Assembly: GCA_032207245.1 (NCBI GenBank) | Contig: CM063506.1 | Coordinates: 46,627,409-46,691,408, forward strand | DNA: 64,000 bases | Direction: 5' to 3' | Source: Pardosa pseudoannulata | Taxonomy: Eukaryota; Arthropoda; Arachnida; Araneae; Lycosidae | Shown here: positions 1 to 14,978 of the stretch, piece after piece | Numbering within the stretch: the first letter of the stretch is position 1 | Layout: each line of letters opens with the position of its first letter | Program-made: the position numbers and the translations under genes | Notes under the pieces: generated by a model | Seen by the model: only the letters and a program-made list of their open reading frames with translations | Databases searched by the model: none | Told to the model about the DNA's origin: nothing

Positions 1-119
1 GTTATTTTCATTATTTACTTTGCAATATATATTGTAACCAACACTCAAGGTTTTTTACACCTTGATGTGAAATTCAATAATATGCTACTTGATTTTGATT
101 TGATTATTGATTGGTAGGA

Positions 120-925
120 TTAACCCTTTGACAGTTTCATTTTTTTTCCAGAACTCTGTCAAAAAATGTCACATTTTTTATTGCCTTTTTTTTTATTTTA
201 CATTTTTAAGTAAAGATATGTTATTAAAATTAACATTTCTAATAATTTTAAGCATTTATTACAACTCTTTTTCTTTCTATGAAAGCATCATAAAACTGAA
301 GTTTACCTTTAGTCTCATCGATATCCAAGTTAATTTTTGGAATTCCAGTGAAAGCAAATCTAGGAGGCAGATCTGAAGGATTATCAGAATTAATTTTCAA
401 AAATTATCTTGCTTGACTGATTCCATCTGTACTACTATCAGAGTCATTACTGCCTAGGTCATCTAGTAAACTTTCACTGCTATCATTTACAGATAATTCA
501 GTTTCTGATTCTGAGTCACAGTTCGAATCACAAGAATTAGCTCCATACACTCTGAATTATCCATTATTTAAAAGTAAAAATATATGATTCAACTCTTACA
601 TCAATAAAATTATCAGGCGGTTAGTAAAATATAACCAGAAAGCTATACACTGAAAGATAACAATTCGTCTTCTGTCACAAAATATGCGGAAAAACTTGCA
701 CTTTTGAACCAATCATATTAGAAAATACAATAAACTGCATACTTCATTTACTGGACAACTATCGCCAACTATACGAATAATTTGTTACTAAAATTGGAAA
801 AAATATGGCAGAAACAGTGCAAGCGAAATAGAATTCAAATTGCCCATATGCCCTCTAAGGGAAAATCAGTAAAGGCCCAAGAGCTGTACCCGTACGGCGT
901 ACGGATAAAACAGGGAAGGGGTTAA
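120..925 (-). mobile_element. piggyBac-like element with transposase remnant
   Basis: A TTAA at 120-123 opens with TTAACCCTTTGACAG and a TTAA at 922-925 closes with the inverted form TTAACCCCTTCCCTG; TTAA is the fixed piggyBac target. Minus-strand reading between about 560 and 240 gives an acidic Ser/Asp/Glu-rich stretch (SDSETELSVND), an in-frame stop, then LPPRFAFTGIP and NLDIDE, which resembles the N-terminal start of piggyBac-type transposases. Only about 100 residues are recognisable, so the copy is internally deleted and dead. It sits in the intron after the PHD exon. Confidence 0.65.
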
Positions 926-1194
926 GGCTTAGGTGTGGATTAAATCTTATATCCTTCAGGAAAATATTATTGATTAAAATATTGAGGTCAAAGGATTAAG
1001 AGTAAAAATAAAATGATGAAGTTACATTCCAATTAAATAAAACAAAATTTTATCATCAAAAATTGAGGTAATTCCTCAATTTAATATTTGTATGAAATTA
1101 AATAAAGAATATATGAAGAGGATTAAGATATTACTAACAATTTACTATTTTAAATAAGAAAATACAGTACTAGATCTTTTCAAAAGGAAATTAC

Positions 1195-1251
1195 CTTGTT
1201 TAAGCACTCAAAACAGTACCAATCTCCTTCTGGAATGGTTTCCATAACAGG
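1195..1251 (-). CDS. BAZ2B: BAZ2 coding exon 35, PHD finger end (residues 2280-2298)
   Basis: 57 nt, acceptor ACTTTTGCAG, donor GTAATT, phase 0 to 0. [19 protein letters not shown] supplies the last two PHD ligands, C2292 and C2295. The linker and bromodomain that follow in this family are not in the window. Confidence 0.94.
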
Positions 1252-4200
1252 CTGCAAAAGTTAAAATAAATAAATAAATTCTAAGATATTTTCTGGATAA
1301 GAAAGCAAAAAATATGAAGTGTTAAAAAAATTACTTTAAAGCAATATGTATGATAGCCTTTGTCACACCCATCACATAAAAGTAACTTCTCTTCATTATC
1401 ACCGCTGTGACAAAACTGGCAGCTCTAAAAAGGAATAGATAATATAGATATTAGGCTGAACAAATTAATAACAGGAAAATATACAATCAAGACTGATAAA
1501 CACATTAATACATTATAAACAGAAATAATATTTTTTAAACATTTATGAAAATTTTAAGCTTTGATAAATTTAAAGCCTTGATACACCTGACATAGATTTT
1601 ATCTTGGTATTTATGTAATACTTGTACAAATATAAATTAACTATGAAACAGTATACAAAAATGCAGATATGAGTTGTTTTCTTTAACATTGGTGAATTTT
1701 ATATTATATAGAGAAAAATTTAAAAGTTTGCATTTGGATGGTTAGAAAAATATTAGTACATATTAATGCATTTTTTTTAAATATTAAATTGATTAAAGAT
1801 TATGGAGCGATCATTTTTAAAGTAGTAGTTAAAAGATTATGAAGTATAATTTTTGAACTATTATGTCTTTGTGGAAAGTGGACAAAACATAACTTTTAAA
1901 GTAATTATATTTGTAATTTCATTAACTACATAAATTTATATTAACCAAATGGGAAAATATTTGAAGAATTTTTTGGGAAAACTATCTATAGATAAAAAGC
2001 CCTTAGCTTGGCTTGTTTTGGAACGCTACAGTCTACTGTTTTGCACACAAGGGCTAATGAGATTGGGGCCTACTGCTTAAAGCTGATTCTGAACGGCTAT
2101 GAACATCCATGCCATAGTGGGATTCAAACCCATGAACTCCGGTACCGACGATTAGCGTCCATACCAATCAGCCAGCGTTAAAAAAAAAAAAAAAAAAAAA
2201 AAAAACTTAGCAGATTGTATTCATTGTTTGTATTAACTTTCTACCAAAAATGAACTAGCATCACTTCAATGAAAATGGGTCGTATAATATTAACAGGAAA
2301 TTGTGCACTCAGTAAAACCAAGCTGAAAATATTTTGAAGTTGAAAGAATTAATACAATTCAAAATTACTAAGATACTTACAGCTCTCATAATTGATTTAT
2401 CCCAAGCTGTATGGCTTTCTAAGAAATTTAAGCACATGGCTAACTGTGCAGCTGTACGACAATTTTCTACAGCATTTCTCCATTTAATTAATCCAGGTGG
2501 TAAGCATTCTTCCTCTGGTGGTTCTGAAGAAGTTGACTGACTATTGCTACTACCTCCATTATTTGATAAAGTAGATTTACTTAGGTCAGTAGCACTGTGA
2601 GAACATAATTAGAAGAAAACAGTGTAAATAAACTTTTATGATGAATTAACAGTACAGAATTAAAACAAATTAAGTTCAACATAATATAAAATTTTATAGA
2701 GAATGTAAATAGTCTTTTTTACTAACACAGAAAATAAGCATACTTATAAAAAAAAACTCTACTACACTTTTAATTTAGATTAGTCTGACTTACAAATGAA
2801 TAACAACTGTTCCAAAAGTTCGTCCAGAATTAAATTATGCAAATTAATTTTAGCCACAGCCACTCCCCCTCTCTCTCTATATATAATGACAGGAAAGAGC
2901 ACAGTCAATTATTAAATTTTATAAAATCTTTTAACTTAATATTTCACCTTAACTAGGCAAATGTATTCAAATCAGGAAAAAAAAAAACACTTTGTTTGGG
3001 AGATTATATGTGCACCTTAGAAGTATTTTTTGTGTATTCATGAAATTCTTTAAAGGTCTACAAATTGGAGGGTGTAAGAGTAATAGTCCCTTCTTTTTTC
3101 TACTAGGCTATGATTGTGTTCTGAGCATTGTGCATAAGTGCATCTGTTAAAAATTAAAATGGCTCTCCTTTTATTTATCTAGAAAATAAAAGAATATCAC
3201 CCTGACCTTCAATGGTTACATTAAAATCTTATTTAGTTATCAATTAAACATATCTTATTAACATATAACAAGAAAAACATTTTTTAAGTTTGTTTTTATT
3301 TAACATATTTTTTTAATGCACTAAAAAGTAGAAATTTTGTTTCAGTTCTTAGTTATGCTAGATAGTGATACTAGTTTAATCTCCGCAACTGGGATTCCAA
3401 GTACACTGAACAGCTTATTGCATTTGCTGAACTGATTTTTTTTTCCAAATCTAATATTTATGACTGAATATTGCATTCTCACTGGAATTTAACAAACCTA
3501 TGTGCAAAATTTTCGATCTCTAGCTAGTTGGGAAGATACTTAAAAATTGATTTTGAAATACCAGCTAACACACAAGTGAAGTTAAGTAAAAGCGATAAAA
3601 AGTGCATAGAACCACACTTTTGTTGTAATACTAAGGATAAATTGCATTTTTTTTTTAATAACTGAAAGTAAGATTTTAGATAAAGGGTTCTTTTTCAAGA
3701 AAAATACAATTTAGTTTTGTATATTTTGTATAAAAACAATATATTTTCCCACAAAAGTGCCTAATTTATGTGCCTATGAAATGCATCAAATTTCTTTAAT
3801 CAATTAACACATGGCAAAATATAATATTTGTAGCAATACATACTTGATAGCTAGAGGTGGTTTTAGATATCTCCTTTCAATAGCTGCCTCTACTTTAAGT
3901 AATCTCTTTTTAGCTTCTTCAACTGGATTCATTTTACCAGGTGGCAATGGAATGATATCACTTTCAACTTTGTCTTCTACAATTGATTTTTCAATGTCCT
4001 CAATGGTAGTATCTGGAGCTTCAGGTGCCTCACTATCAACAAAAGACTCATTTAACTCATCTTCTGGTTTCTTTTCTACATCTACTTCCATCTGTTCTGG
4101 TTCTGGCTCTGGTTCTTGTTCCTTCTTTGGTGGCTTTTTCTTTTTCGAAGAACCTTTTTTGGAACACTTTCGGAGTATTCTTTCTCTAATAGCATCATAT

Positions 4201-7200
4201 ATTTCATCTGCTTTACGGTGGACATATTGTTCACAGGCAGGAACAAATTTAGAAATAGGTTCAACAGATAGCTTGGGAGGAGGTTTCCAGTACTAAAATA
4301 TTTAAAATGGAATTAGTGACCAATAATTAAAAAAAAAATTTAAACACATGTGTAACAGAGACAATCACATTTCAGTCATATAAAAGAGATTCAAAATGAC
4401 TGGCTGGATGCAAGTACTATAGTCAATATGCACGAAATACACAAGCATGAAAAATTTATTATACTGAAGAACCCCTTTAAAGAATATATAATTTTATAAT
4501 TGAATATATGACATATTTAATAGGTTTTAAAAAATAACTTTCCAGAACCAAACCACATATTTACATATGATTATTTAGACTGAACCAGTAGATTCTCTAT
4601 GGCAATATTGATATATATATGTAGTTACACATATATTTACCACCAACTATACAGAATAGATTAAGGTATTCGTCTACGTTAGAACTTTGTTCTTTAAACA
4701 TAGAAACTAGTTCATGTTTTTACATTTTTAGATTTATTTTTCATATTATCATGAAGAATTGCACTTAAAAAATTTATTCCTGGAGAAGTTCTTATAAAAT
4801 TTCTAATAAATAAAGAAAATTTAGTAAAAAAAAAAAAAAAAACAGGTTTTTTTAATAGGCCTAATTTTTTAATTAATTAAATTATTTCAATATTTTTTGA
4901 TGCAACACATTTCTTATACACTGGACTAGTGAATCACCTAAAATCTTAGCTTAATTTACATTTGGTAAAAAATTTTGGTCCTTCAAAATCATACACATTG
5001 AATTTTTAATGAATTTTCATTGCGAAGTTGCTAATTATTTAAAATACTAGAAAAATGTTTAAACTAATCTTCATGAAAATTAAAAAAGTTTTGTCCAAAA
5101 AATGTTCTTTAAAAGGCTTAAATTCATAACTTCCAATTCCGAAAGCGCTACTTCCGTTTTGTTTTGACAGCTGTCACTAATATTTAAACAGCTGTATTTT
5201 TTTTTTAAATGCCGTAGAGACAAAACAAAAACAGATTTAGAAGCCTAAAAGTTGAAATTTTACAATAGAAAAATTTAAAAAAATTATGATTTTTAGCAAA
5301 AAATGATGTTTTTAACGTAGATGGATACCTTAATCTCTCAAAGAATATACAAAATTAAATCTTTTGACTACTATTGAGATGACTGCTATGCCAAAGAGGG
5401 TTTGTAACTTAACCCTTTCGCGACGGGAAGTGCAAACGCGCGCTTTTCTCTGAGGCCGGCAGTCACTTTCGCGAGTGAGTATCCTGGGCCGGAGTGTTAT
5501 TTGCTATTAAGCCTAATTCATGAAATTAACGAAGTAGCAACGTGTTATTTAATAATGCTGCGTAAAGTATTTAAACGGCATGTGATTTATATTATATGTT
5601 TATAGATTATTTATTTAAGCTATTTCTTACTTAAATATATATTTTACACTTTACTTTTTTTTCATTTTTTACTTAGTATTTAATGACTTTTAACATTGCA
5701 AAAGTGAATACTATGTTATATAAACTTTTTTTTTGTATGAAAAATTTTAAAAATAGGGATCTACAAACAATCCTACGTGACAGTCCTTACACTGGTAGTA
5801 ACTCATTTGCCGTTTTGGAAGATTTTTCAGGAAAGTGAAAAAACGAAACATCGTCAATTTCTTTGTCAGAAATGTGCTCCTCATCATTAAAATCACTAGA
5901 TCCATTATAACATAAAGAACAATCAGAATATATTATAGTGTCACTATTACTAATATTCTAATCTGTTTCAGAATGAAAATCTGAAATATTTCGCGTCATT
6001 TCAGCTATTTTAAGCTCAGTTAAACACTTTCGACACTTCAAAAATCTAACATTTAAAAAAAAAAAAAAAAAAAACATGTCTGTCAGATCTAATTCTGTAC
6101 TAAAAACTGGACTGCAAACCGAAATACACAAAGCTTGAACAAAAATAAAACTCCCCTGTTTACATAAACAAACACCACGTGGGAATTTAAAGAGCCGTCA
6201 TAAAACATGTCAACCGGAAACATTCCTTTACCCTCATGTTTATATAATCAAAAACCACTTGCATGTGTATCCTACTACTCTCCTATTGAGTACAAGGTCA
6301 AATCTACATGTATCTAAATCCATATGGACATACAATGCCATCTTGTGTCAAAGCTTATAGTTTTTAAAATGTTCCACAACGCTGGCACACATATGTGACA
6401 GTCGGGGGTGAACGAGAAAACGCACTGGCACGCCAGTGTGTCGGCCGGGAAGTGATTGCGTTTTTTGCTGGCACGTATTTGTGACAATAGGCGCGAAAGG
6501 GTTAATGGCAGGACCGGGATACACTGAACTTGGTTGGAGGACTCAAAATAGCTCTTTTATAAAATAATTTTAATAAATATGGCATCACTTGATTAAGTAA
6601 TATACATAAAGTTACTAATGTGAAAATTAAATTACATACAAAAGCATCAATTAACATGCTTTAATGTGGCAGTCAATTTCTAAACCAAAAACTTCTTTTA
6701 TTCCAAATTTTCCTTATAACTTTTACTTCAGTGAGCTTCCAGAGTACACTTTTTAGTTATATTCTTAACAATGAACATCATTTGTTATAGAGGTTAAGAA
6801 AATTACTTTTGATTCTTTCAAAAAATAAAAGCAGAAAGGAGTATTTTATTTTTTATAGATAAGGAATTATCTAACCTTAACTTGCATGCTAGACCCATCA
6901 ACTTTTTCTTCCAGATTTTCTACTTGTTCTAAGATTGCCATATCTGTACGTAATGCCACATCGCGATACCAAAAGTCGGGAGGATCAGGATCTGCAGCAC
7001 CACCCATCTTTTTAGCTATTTCTTCATCCAGTTCTGTTATTTGCAACTCTGTATCTGTAAAAGGTTTTTCATTGAAATCAGATATAAAATAAAACATTTA
7101 CATCAAAATATACATTCATAAAAAAAAATGTATAACATCAAACCAAATCTAAATTTTCAATAAATATTTAAGAGTTTAATGTAAAAAAGAAGCAGTTCCT

Positions 7201-10200
7201 TCATTCACTGAACTGCTTAAAAACCAACCTTTACATGTAGAATATAGGCTTGGAAGTTTGTGTTCTGCATGTGACTGTTAAATTAACAATAAAGTAGCAA
7301 ATTGTATTTACTTAAATTTGTAATAGTTATGGAGGGCTATACTTTAAGATGAAAGGTTCCATCAGAATAAACACAGCACTAAGTTATAAAAGTTATATTT
7401 CTGATATGTTCAGCATAGAAAATTGCACTGAGCTCAAAACTAGCCATATGGCTTCTGGGCCATTTAAGTGCTGCTTTTTCCTTTCTATAAAAACTACCCA
7501 TGTACAATGGCCAAATGGTAGGGTGTTGTCTTTAGGTCCTATAGTCCATGGTTTTGAATCTTGCTGTTGGGATGGATGTTTGTAGGTATTTAGAATTGCC
7601 TTTAAGCAGTAAGTCCCAGTTTTATTATCTCTTATGAAACAAATAAGGTAGGCCATAGTGATCCAAATGAAGTAAAACAAGTACCCTAATTTCCTGCCTA
7701 TAATGTGTGGATATGTTAAAAAACTTCAAATTTTCTGGTAATGCATATTACTCACTGACGTGTATTATCTGTTGTAGTGTTTCTATCAGAAATTAAGATA
7801 GGATAGAAAATAAAACATGCTTTTTATAACAACTTAAGATTAAAAAAGGATTCTATTAAACTATTTACTATAGTTAGAAATTGACACAATACTAATAAAC
7901 ATAGTATGCAAACAAAATAACCTGAATAAACTACTATAAAATCATGAAAAGATAATAAATCAACAGTTTTCTACCAGTAAAGAATAGGTGATACAGAATA
8001 AATTTTGAATCCCCCCGATTTTTTATTTATTTAATTTTATAACAATTTTCTCAACTGACTGCTATGAATCCACAAAGTTTAAAACGGTCAGACCCCTTGC
8101 ACTTTAAGCCCAAGTGGTTAATTTAGAGTAAGAATAAAATGATGACCACATAGGTTTATTCCCATGCTTACAAATCTTAAAAGACTAGAGTTTAAATAGA
8201 TTTTATATAAGGGAATGTCATTTTTTATGCATTAGGCCTAATCTAAATAATCATTGGGATCTTTTCCAGCATGCAGACTGGTAGTAGGAGTGTCTCATCT
8301 CCTCTCTTATGTTCAGTAAGGGTTAAAAAATAACATATTTCAGTTTTGACACTTTACTGGCGGTTACTGATTTATAACTTTTTTACTTTTACTACCAAAA
8401 AATAGCCTTAGATTGAATGATGGCAGGCAGGAGAGAGGGGGGAGGGTCTGAACAATCCACTAAAAGAAAACATTAGATAAACAGAAATTGTTGTCAAAAC
8501 ATGAGACAAAAAAGAGAAGAGCAAAACAGGTCCATGTGCCTTTGTACTTTGTTCTGCAATCGACCATTGGAAAAGAAATCAAGGAATAAAAGGAGTGAAT
8601 GGGGGAAAAAAAGTTGTGAAATAAGGGAAAAGAGGAGGGTTTGCTGAAAAACTAAAAGAAACACTACAGAATCTGGGCTTATATTACCCAAAATACAGGT
8701 TTGCAGCAGTTTGTCTAATGCAATAAATAATTTAATGGTATTTAACATGCTTTTGTATGAAATGTGAACATAATTTATACAAATATTTGACAGAATTTTG
8801 ATTATTTTTTAATCAAAAGTAAAATCTTTGAAAGGATTGATGTAAGTTTCACAAAGTTACCTTGATTCTGTCCCTGAGAGCAGGATGTACATGCAAAAGT
8901 AAAATGTTTCTGCAGCTGCTTTTGAAACATTTTTTCCCTGATGCCACGATGGTGAAGCGCACTTATCACAAACTTCAACTGGTTGGGATCTGTTATACGC
9001 CACCAACCTCTTTGCAGCTCTACAGAAAATTAATGAAATATAATGAGATTAAAGTATATACGTAAATAATAACTTTTTATATTATAAAAATACAAAAAAT
9101 AAATTTAAAAGACAGTTGTATTCTATAAACTAAAATTATTTTTGATGAATAATTAAATTCATTGCTATAGTTTGGGTTGAAAATCAAGTTTTCAATGAAA
9201 AAAAAGATAAGTTAATTTTTAAGAACAAAAGTTTCAGTAAATAAAATAATTATCAAAAGGATGCTTTTTGTTTTTAAACTAAACAAAATTACTAATTTAT
9301 TAATATTTTATACTAATGTACTTAGAGATATCACATATCAATTTAAGATTCTGAAATTTTATACTAAAAAAGGCATTTTAAAACCAATTACTTCATTTTA
9401 GAATAATGACTTCATATAGTCAATAAATATAAGGCATTAGAATAATCAACTGATCACTGTAAGCATTTTGTTAAAAATCTAACATTGAGAGACAGCAAAG
9501 CTCTACTAAAAGCAACTGATATTGAAAGAGAAATATTATCAGCTTATGTTTATATCTTTCTGAGAAATCAAAAGTTGCATATAAAATCTTATCAAATAAT
9601 TATTTTAAAAAAGTAAATAATATTTCCCTTACCTGGAGAAATTGGTTGAGGTGCTTCATATTCCTGAGTCATTTTCTCCATCATGAGACGTTTGGTGAAA
9701 CTAGGAGAAGGCGAGTCTCGTGAGGTAGGTGTGGCATAGCCATGAGAGGTAGGTCCCGGAGTGGCACTTGGTGTAGGAATTGAATTTGGAGTTGAAGCTG
9801 CTGGTGGCCGGTTGAAATTGAGACCAAAATCTGGCATTGGAGAAGAGTGTGACATGGTGGAGGTAAATGAAGAATGGTGAGAGGCGCAAGTTGAGGGAGG
9901 AGTTGATTGAAAAGTTGGGCCAGGATATTGTGGTGGAAGGAATGGATGCAAGAAAAAACCTGGAGGTACACCATTCATGAGTTCCATCTGAAGATTTGTC
10001 AAGGCAGAAGCAACATGGCTAGGGGGGGCATTAGAAGCTTGTGCTGTATGTGCCACTCGAGATGATCTTACATCAGGGGAATGTGGTGAATGAACAGTCG
10101 ATGAATTCCTTGATGGTTGAGGTGAACTTATTAAGCTTTCATCACAAGGCATTCTTGGAAGTATGCTAAACCACGGCTTTTGACTGCTAGTCTTTTCTCC

Positions 10201-13200
10201 AAATGACTTGAATAATTGTTCAGAGAGGGCATTGTTCTGAAGACCCAAAAAAGGTCCAAATGGGTTATTTGAGTCATTTTTTGGAAGGTTAAAATAAGTG
10301 CCATTCATGTCTCTCTGAGACATTAATGGTCCATTAAACAACATGTTTCCAGCTAATATGGAAGCAAATAAAGGGGAATGCAAGACCCAATTCTGGTCAC
10401 CTGGGATGGACGGGTTGGGAAGGTTATGTCTTTCAGAACTATTAAGTATTTTAGCACCCAAATCTAAGTTAATGTTATTATCACATAAGTTAGGCATAAA
10501 TATGTTCACATTTGGCTTTTTCTCATCTTTAACGCTAAACATTTTTTCAATAAACTTATTTTCACTCTCTTTGCTTTTATTATCTTTTTTATCTTCTTTT
10601 TTAACCTTAACATCACTTTCCTTCTTGATGTTTTGTACACTGTCATCTGAACTCTTGGTATCAATTGTCCAGATTTTCTTAGAGGACTGAGATAAATTTT
10701 TTGCATCTTTCTCACTCTCACATGAATTAGATTTTGATTCACTACTTTTTGCTTCAGATGACTCAGACTTCTGTTCAGTTTCTTTGTTTTCAGTAGTTAT
10801 TTTAACTTCAGGAGGATTTTTATCTGAATCTTTTTCAAGAACAAGAGTTTCTACCACATTTTTATCATTTTCAGATTCATTCTCTAATGTCTTTTCTTCA
10901 ATCTCTTTAATTTCAACCACTTCATTTGTTTTAGGTAACTCGTCCTCTTCTTTCTTTACTTCTACTTCTTCTGTTTCTAACTTCTGAATGTTATCCTCAT
11001 CATCATCTTTTTTCAAAACCTCTTTCTCAACTTCCTGTAGAGCATCCTCTTTGGTGTCATCCTTAACATCTTCTAAACTTTTAATTTCAATTTTTTCAGG
11101 AGGCAATTCAGTAACTTTATCATCTTTAACATCAGTTATCTCTTCTGTCATTAGAGGTTTGGTATCCTTTGCAACAGACTCATCTTTCTCTTGATTTGAA
11201 TCACAATCATTTTCTTTATTAGACTGATTAGTGCCTTCTTCACGATTTTCTAATTTCATGGAACAAGCAAAGACTTGCTCCCTTTCTTCATCTTTCAGTG
11301 ACGATTCCATTGATTCAACAAACACACCACCAGCTTTAGGCAGCACCCAGTATCGTCGATGGAATCTATCCATGCCAAATGTAGCACCACGTATAGTATA
11401 AAATGCTTTTGTTAAACGATTGGAACACTGTGTAAGTTGCTAAAAGGAAAGATTATCAAGATATTAAAAAAAAAATGTGTAAAAGAAGTGTAATATAACA
11501 TAAGCAAAAACTATACAAACCTTAGATAATTTATCAATCTTCTTATTTATTTCATCATTTGATAAATGCAAATCGTCCTCCTTAAATAAAGTCATACCAT
11601 GTTAATAATAATACATTCGGATAAAAATTAATAAAACAGTAAAACTGTCTATAATAAAACTAAAGAATGACTTTATAAAAATAATAATGGAACTAGGGTA
11701 GCAATGTTGTTCAAACTGAAAAAATAACATGTATCTTAAAAGATAACTTTTTAAAAGGTAACACTTTTACTATAATTAAAGTTTAATACATAAAATGAGA
11801 CTCCTAATTTTTATCCCAAGGAAAAATATGTCTTAAATAAAACTTAGAGCATATACATTCAATTATTACATTAATTACTTATCAGGATTCATACAGGTTT
11901 TAAGTGTCACAATTAAGGAAATTTTAAAGAACCTAAATTTTTAAGGACCTTTCAAAGAAAGAAAATTATGGTCAGCAAAAGCTTAAAATTTTTATTAACC
12001 TCCATATAATTACAAAGTGCCATCAATTTTGAAATTTTTTACAAAATCTTCTCTCCATGTAGGAGAATATTTAAATAGCCAATTCAGTCCAATTAATACA
12101 GTAATACAGAAGCAATACCCCAGTCAGTAGAATTGAACTTTTACAAATAGTATTATTCAAAATTTGGAGACCCCAAATACCAATACATACACATTTGCAG
12201 TTTCGATTTGCCAAGGCCTGCCCATTACAAATTCGTTTTCTAAATCCTTTTATGAAGCTTCATAAAGACTTTAGTGATATATATATATATCATCTACTAT
12301 TACATGAAAAAACTTTTGAGACTTTATTTTGTGATGCTTTTTGATCCAACTTCTTCAGCTCACAGCAGCTTAATTTACTTTAAATTAAAATGCTGTTAAA
12401 AAATCATTAATCTGTTTAAAAATTAAGGGTTCTTTTTGAGGAGCACCTAAAACTAAGGAATTTGTATGCAGTTTGTGAACCTTGTAATACTATACATTAC
12501 TTCTAATATTTATTTTCAAACTAAAACAAAAAACAAAATATTAAAAAGAAAATAGAATTTTCTTAAATTTGACTGGGGAAAAAATTTCATTTATGCATTA
12601 TTCTAACCACAGGATGTTGATTATTGGGATGATTCTATATAACAAATCCCTATGTCATTGCATTTTCAAATGCATTTGGATCAAATAAAAAATCTTTCTG
12701 TAGAAGGGATATAAAATGCAGAACATAACTCAAATATGCAAAAGATTATAAGATAATTACTTCATTGTCAGACATCTGACCAGGCGCTTGAGTTTCATCA
12801 CTCTCATTGCCACTTTCATTAGCAAGTTCACTCTCAATATCATCTAATTTTTCTTTATCCAATTTTTCTTTAGCATCAGTATCTTCTTGGCTAGATGGAT
12901 TCTCTTTTGAAACAAGACTGAAATCAGGTATATCAGGAGACAACATATTAGCCAAATTTGGATTATCTCTATTTTCTTCCATTGCACTTAATCTGGCTTT
13001 CAATGCTCGACGTTGTTGTATTGAACGATACCTAAATTATGATATATAATAGACAAAATTTTTATCACTTTGAGCAGGTCAATAAAAACAATGAAGTAAA
13101 AAATGCATGAAATCAGTATACTGAGAGTATTGCATATGGGATACTTTAAACAATATAATTATAAGTTCTCTTTTCTCACTCCTCTTAAGAATTATTACAT

Positions 13201-14925
13201 ATGTATTAGATAAAAATTTTAATAAAAATGCTACAGGTATTACTAACTCAAAGCATACTTTTTTTTTATTTTAGAAGTTAAATGGAATAAAAACACAAGG
13301 TATTTTAGATATCTGAATAAATTAGTATATTTTTCTGGACTTCTTCAGCAAGCAGATAGTTAAATCATAAGTAATATTTAACTTATACAAGTTTTGAGGC
13401 AATTTCTGCAACTGAATTAAGGCATACTGAACAACAAGCTTAATTATTTTAGATTAACTAAACTACAATATACTAACATATACATATATATATATAGAAG
13501 GAAAAACTTCAAACTTAAAATAATGCCCAAATGTATTAATTGTTTGTTAAACATTTATAAAAATATTATTCAAAAGTGCAAAATTACCAATAATTACTAT
13601 GAGGGATGTTTTCTATTTATAGGTTTACAGGTACAGACAGTGTATGCTGTAAAATACTTGTATTATACTTCTGTGGAACTTTCTATTGATGCTAGATTTT
13701 GTAACCAAAGTTACCAAAATGGGGATAACTGACCAAAAATTAACATTCAGGAAGTCATGTTTTACAAATGCATAATTTGTCAGAATATTTATGATAAAAA
13801 TTACCAACACATTTATTTTGTCCATGAAATAATAGAAATGAATGTACTGAAGTAAGTTCTTACGGGGGGATTCCTTCCAGAAAGTTTAAAAAAGAGAGAG
13901 GTTTATCCAAAAAATCCTAAATCCTGTTTCAATTGAGATCCCTTTGATGAAATGAGTAATATGACCAACTCTTTTTAGTACTTCATCAGATCAGGACCTA
14001 CAGCTTAAAGTTAGCTCAAAATGACTTGAGGCATTCATGCCAGACATGTAATTAAAATTCACAGACTTTATTCTCATAACCTATTTTTTTACCATTGCAG
14101 ATCTTAAAAAGAGCTCCAAATGGCTTGATAACTTAATGTCCATAGTGTAGTTAAAACTCAAAGACTTTGGTACTAAAACATATTTGTCCAGCTATTATCT
14201 GAATGATCAAAGAAAAATGAAACTTGGTGAAGAAGGATATAAATTATTTCAATTATTAAAAGTCTCAAAGTCTCTTAAAAAATTCTCTATAAGTATTTTT
14301 TATTTAAAAAAATAAATAAAATTAATTACAATTATTATACTAAATCAAAATTAACATAATTATATTGATAACAAGTGATAAATCAAAATTAAGGAATAAG
14401 AAATGTAATACAATTACCTTCTCAAATCTCCTTCCACAAGCCACTTATCTTTTCGCAGGACATTTACATTATCAATGTTATTGTCTATTTGTCTAAAACA
14501 ATGGAAAGATGACAATTTTGTAATTTTCATTAAAATGCATTTCTTCATTAAATAATGACTTACCAGGAAAATACTATAAACATAAGTTCAATAGTAATCA
14601 GGCACTTATGTAATTTTTAAAAAATTCACAAAAAAGTATAAAATTTATAGTTTTAGAATATAAATAAGAATAATCTAAACTGGTAATTTTTTTCAGGTGT
14701 TCAATAAATAAAGTAAATTTTTAATCATGACAAAGCTTTCTATAAACTAAATTAAAATTATAAGAATTAAGCAGTACTGTGCTTGTTTACTAAACAAATA
14801 TATACAAAAATTAGTGGAGAAGGATGATTAAACTTCAAGTAAAATTTGTGGACACAACAAAATATCTTAAATTCAGAAAATAATTGTATTTTATTTGAAG
14901 CTAGTAATGTTTAAATATGTGCATG

Positions 14926-14978
<53 letters not shown>

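Noticed and set aside
3811..4296. 161-codon plus-strand open frame
   Set aside because: It is the antisense of BAZ2 exon 32, Ser-rich because the exon is Glu/Asp-rich. The minus-strand reading has family similarity and correct splice phases.
9681..9974. 97-codon minus-strand open frame
   Set aside because: It is an alternate-frame shadow of exon 29, whose own frame is open for about 600 codons and has conserved BAZ2 motifs.
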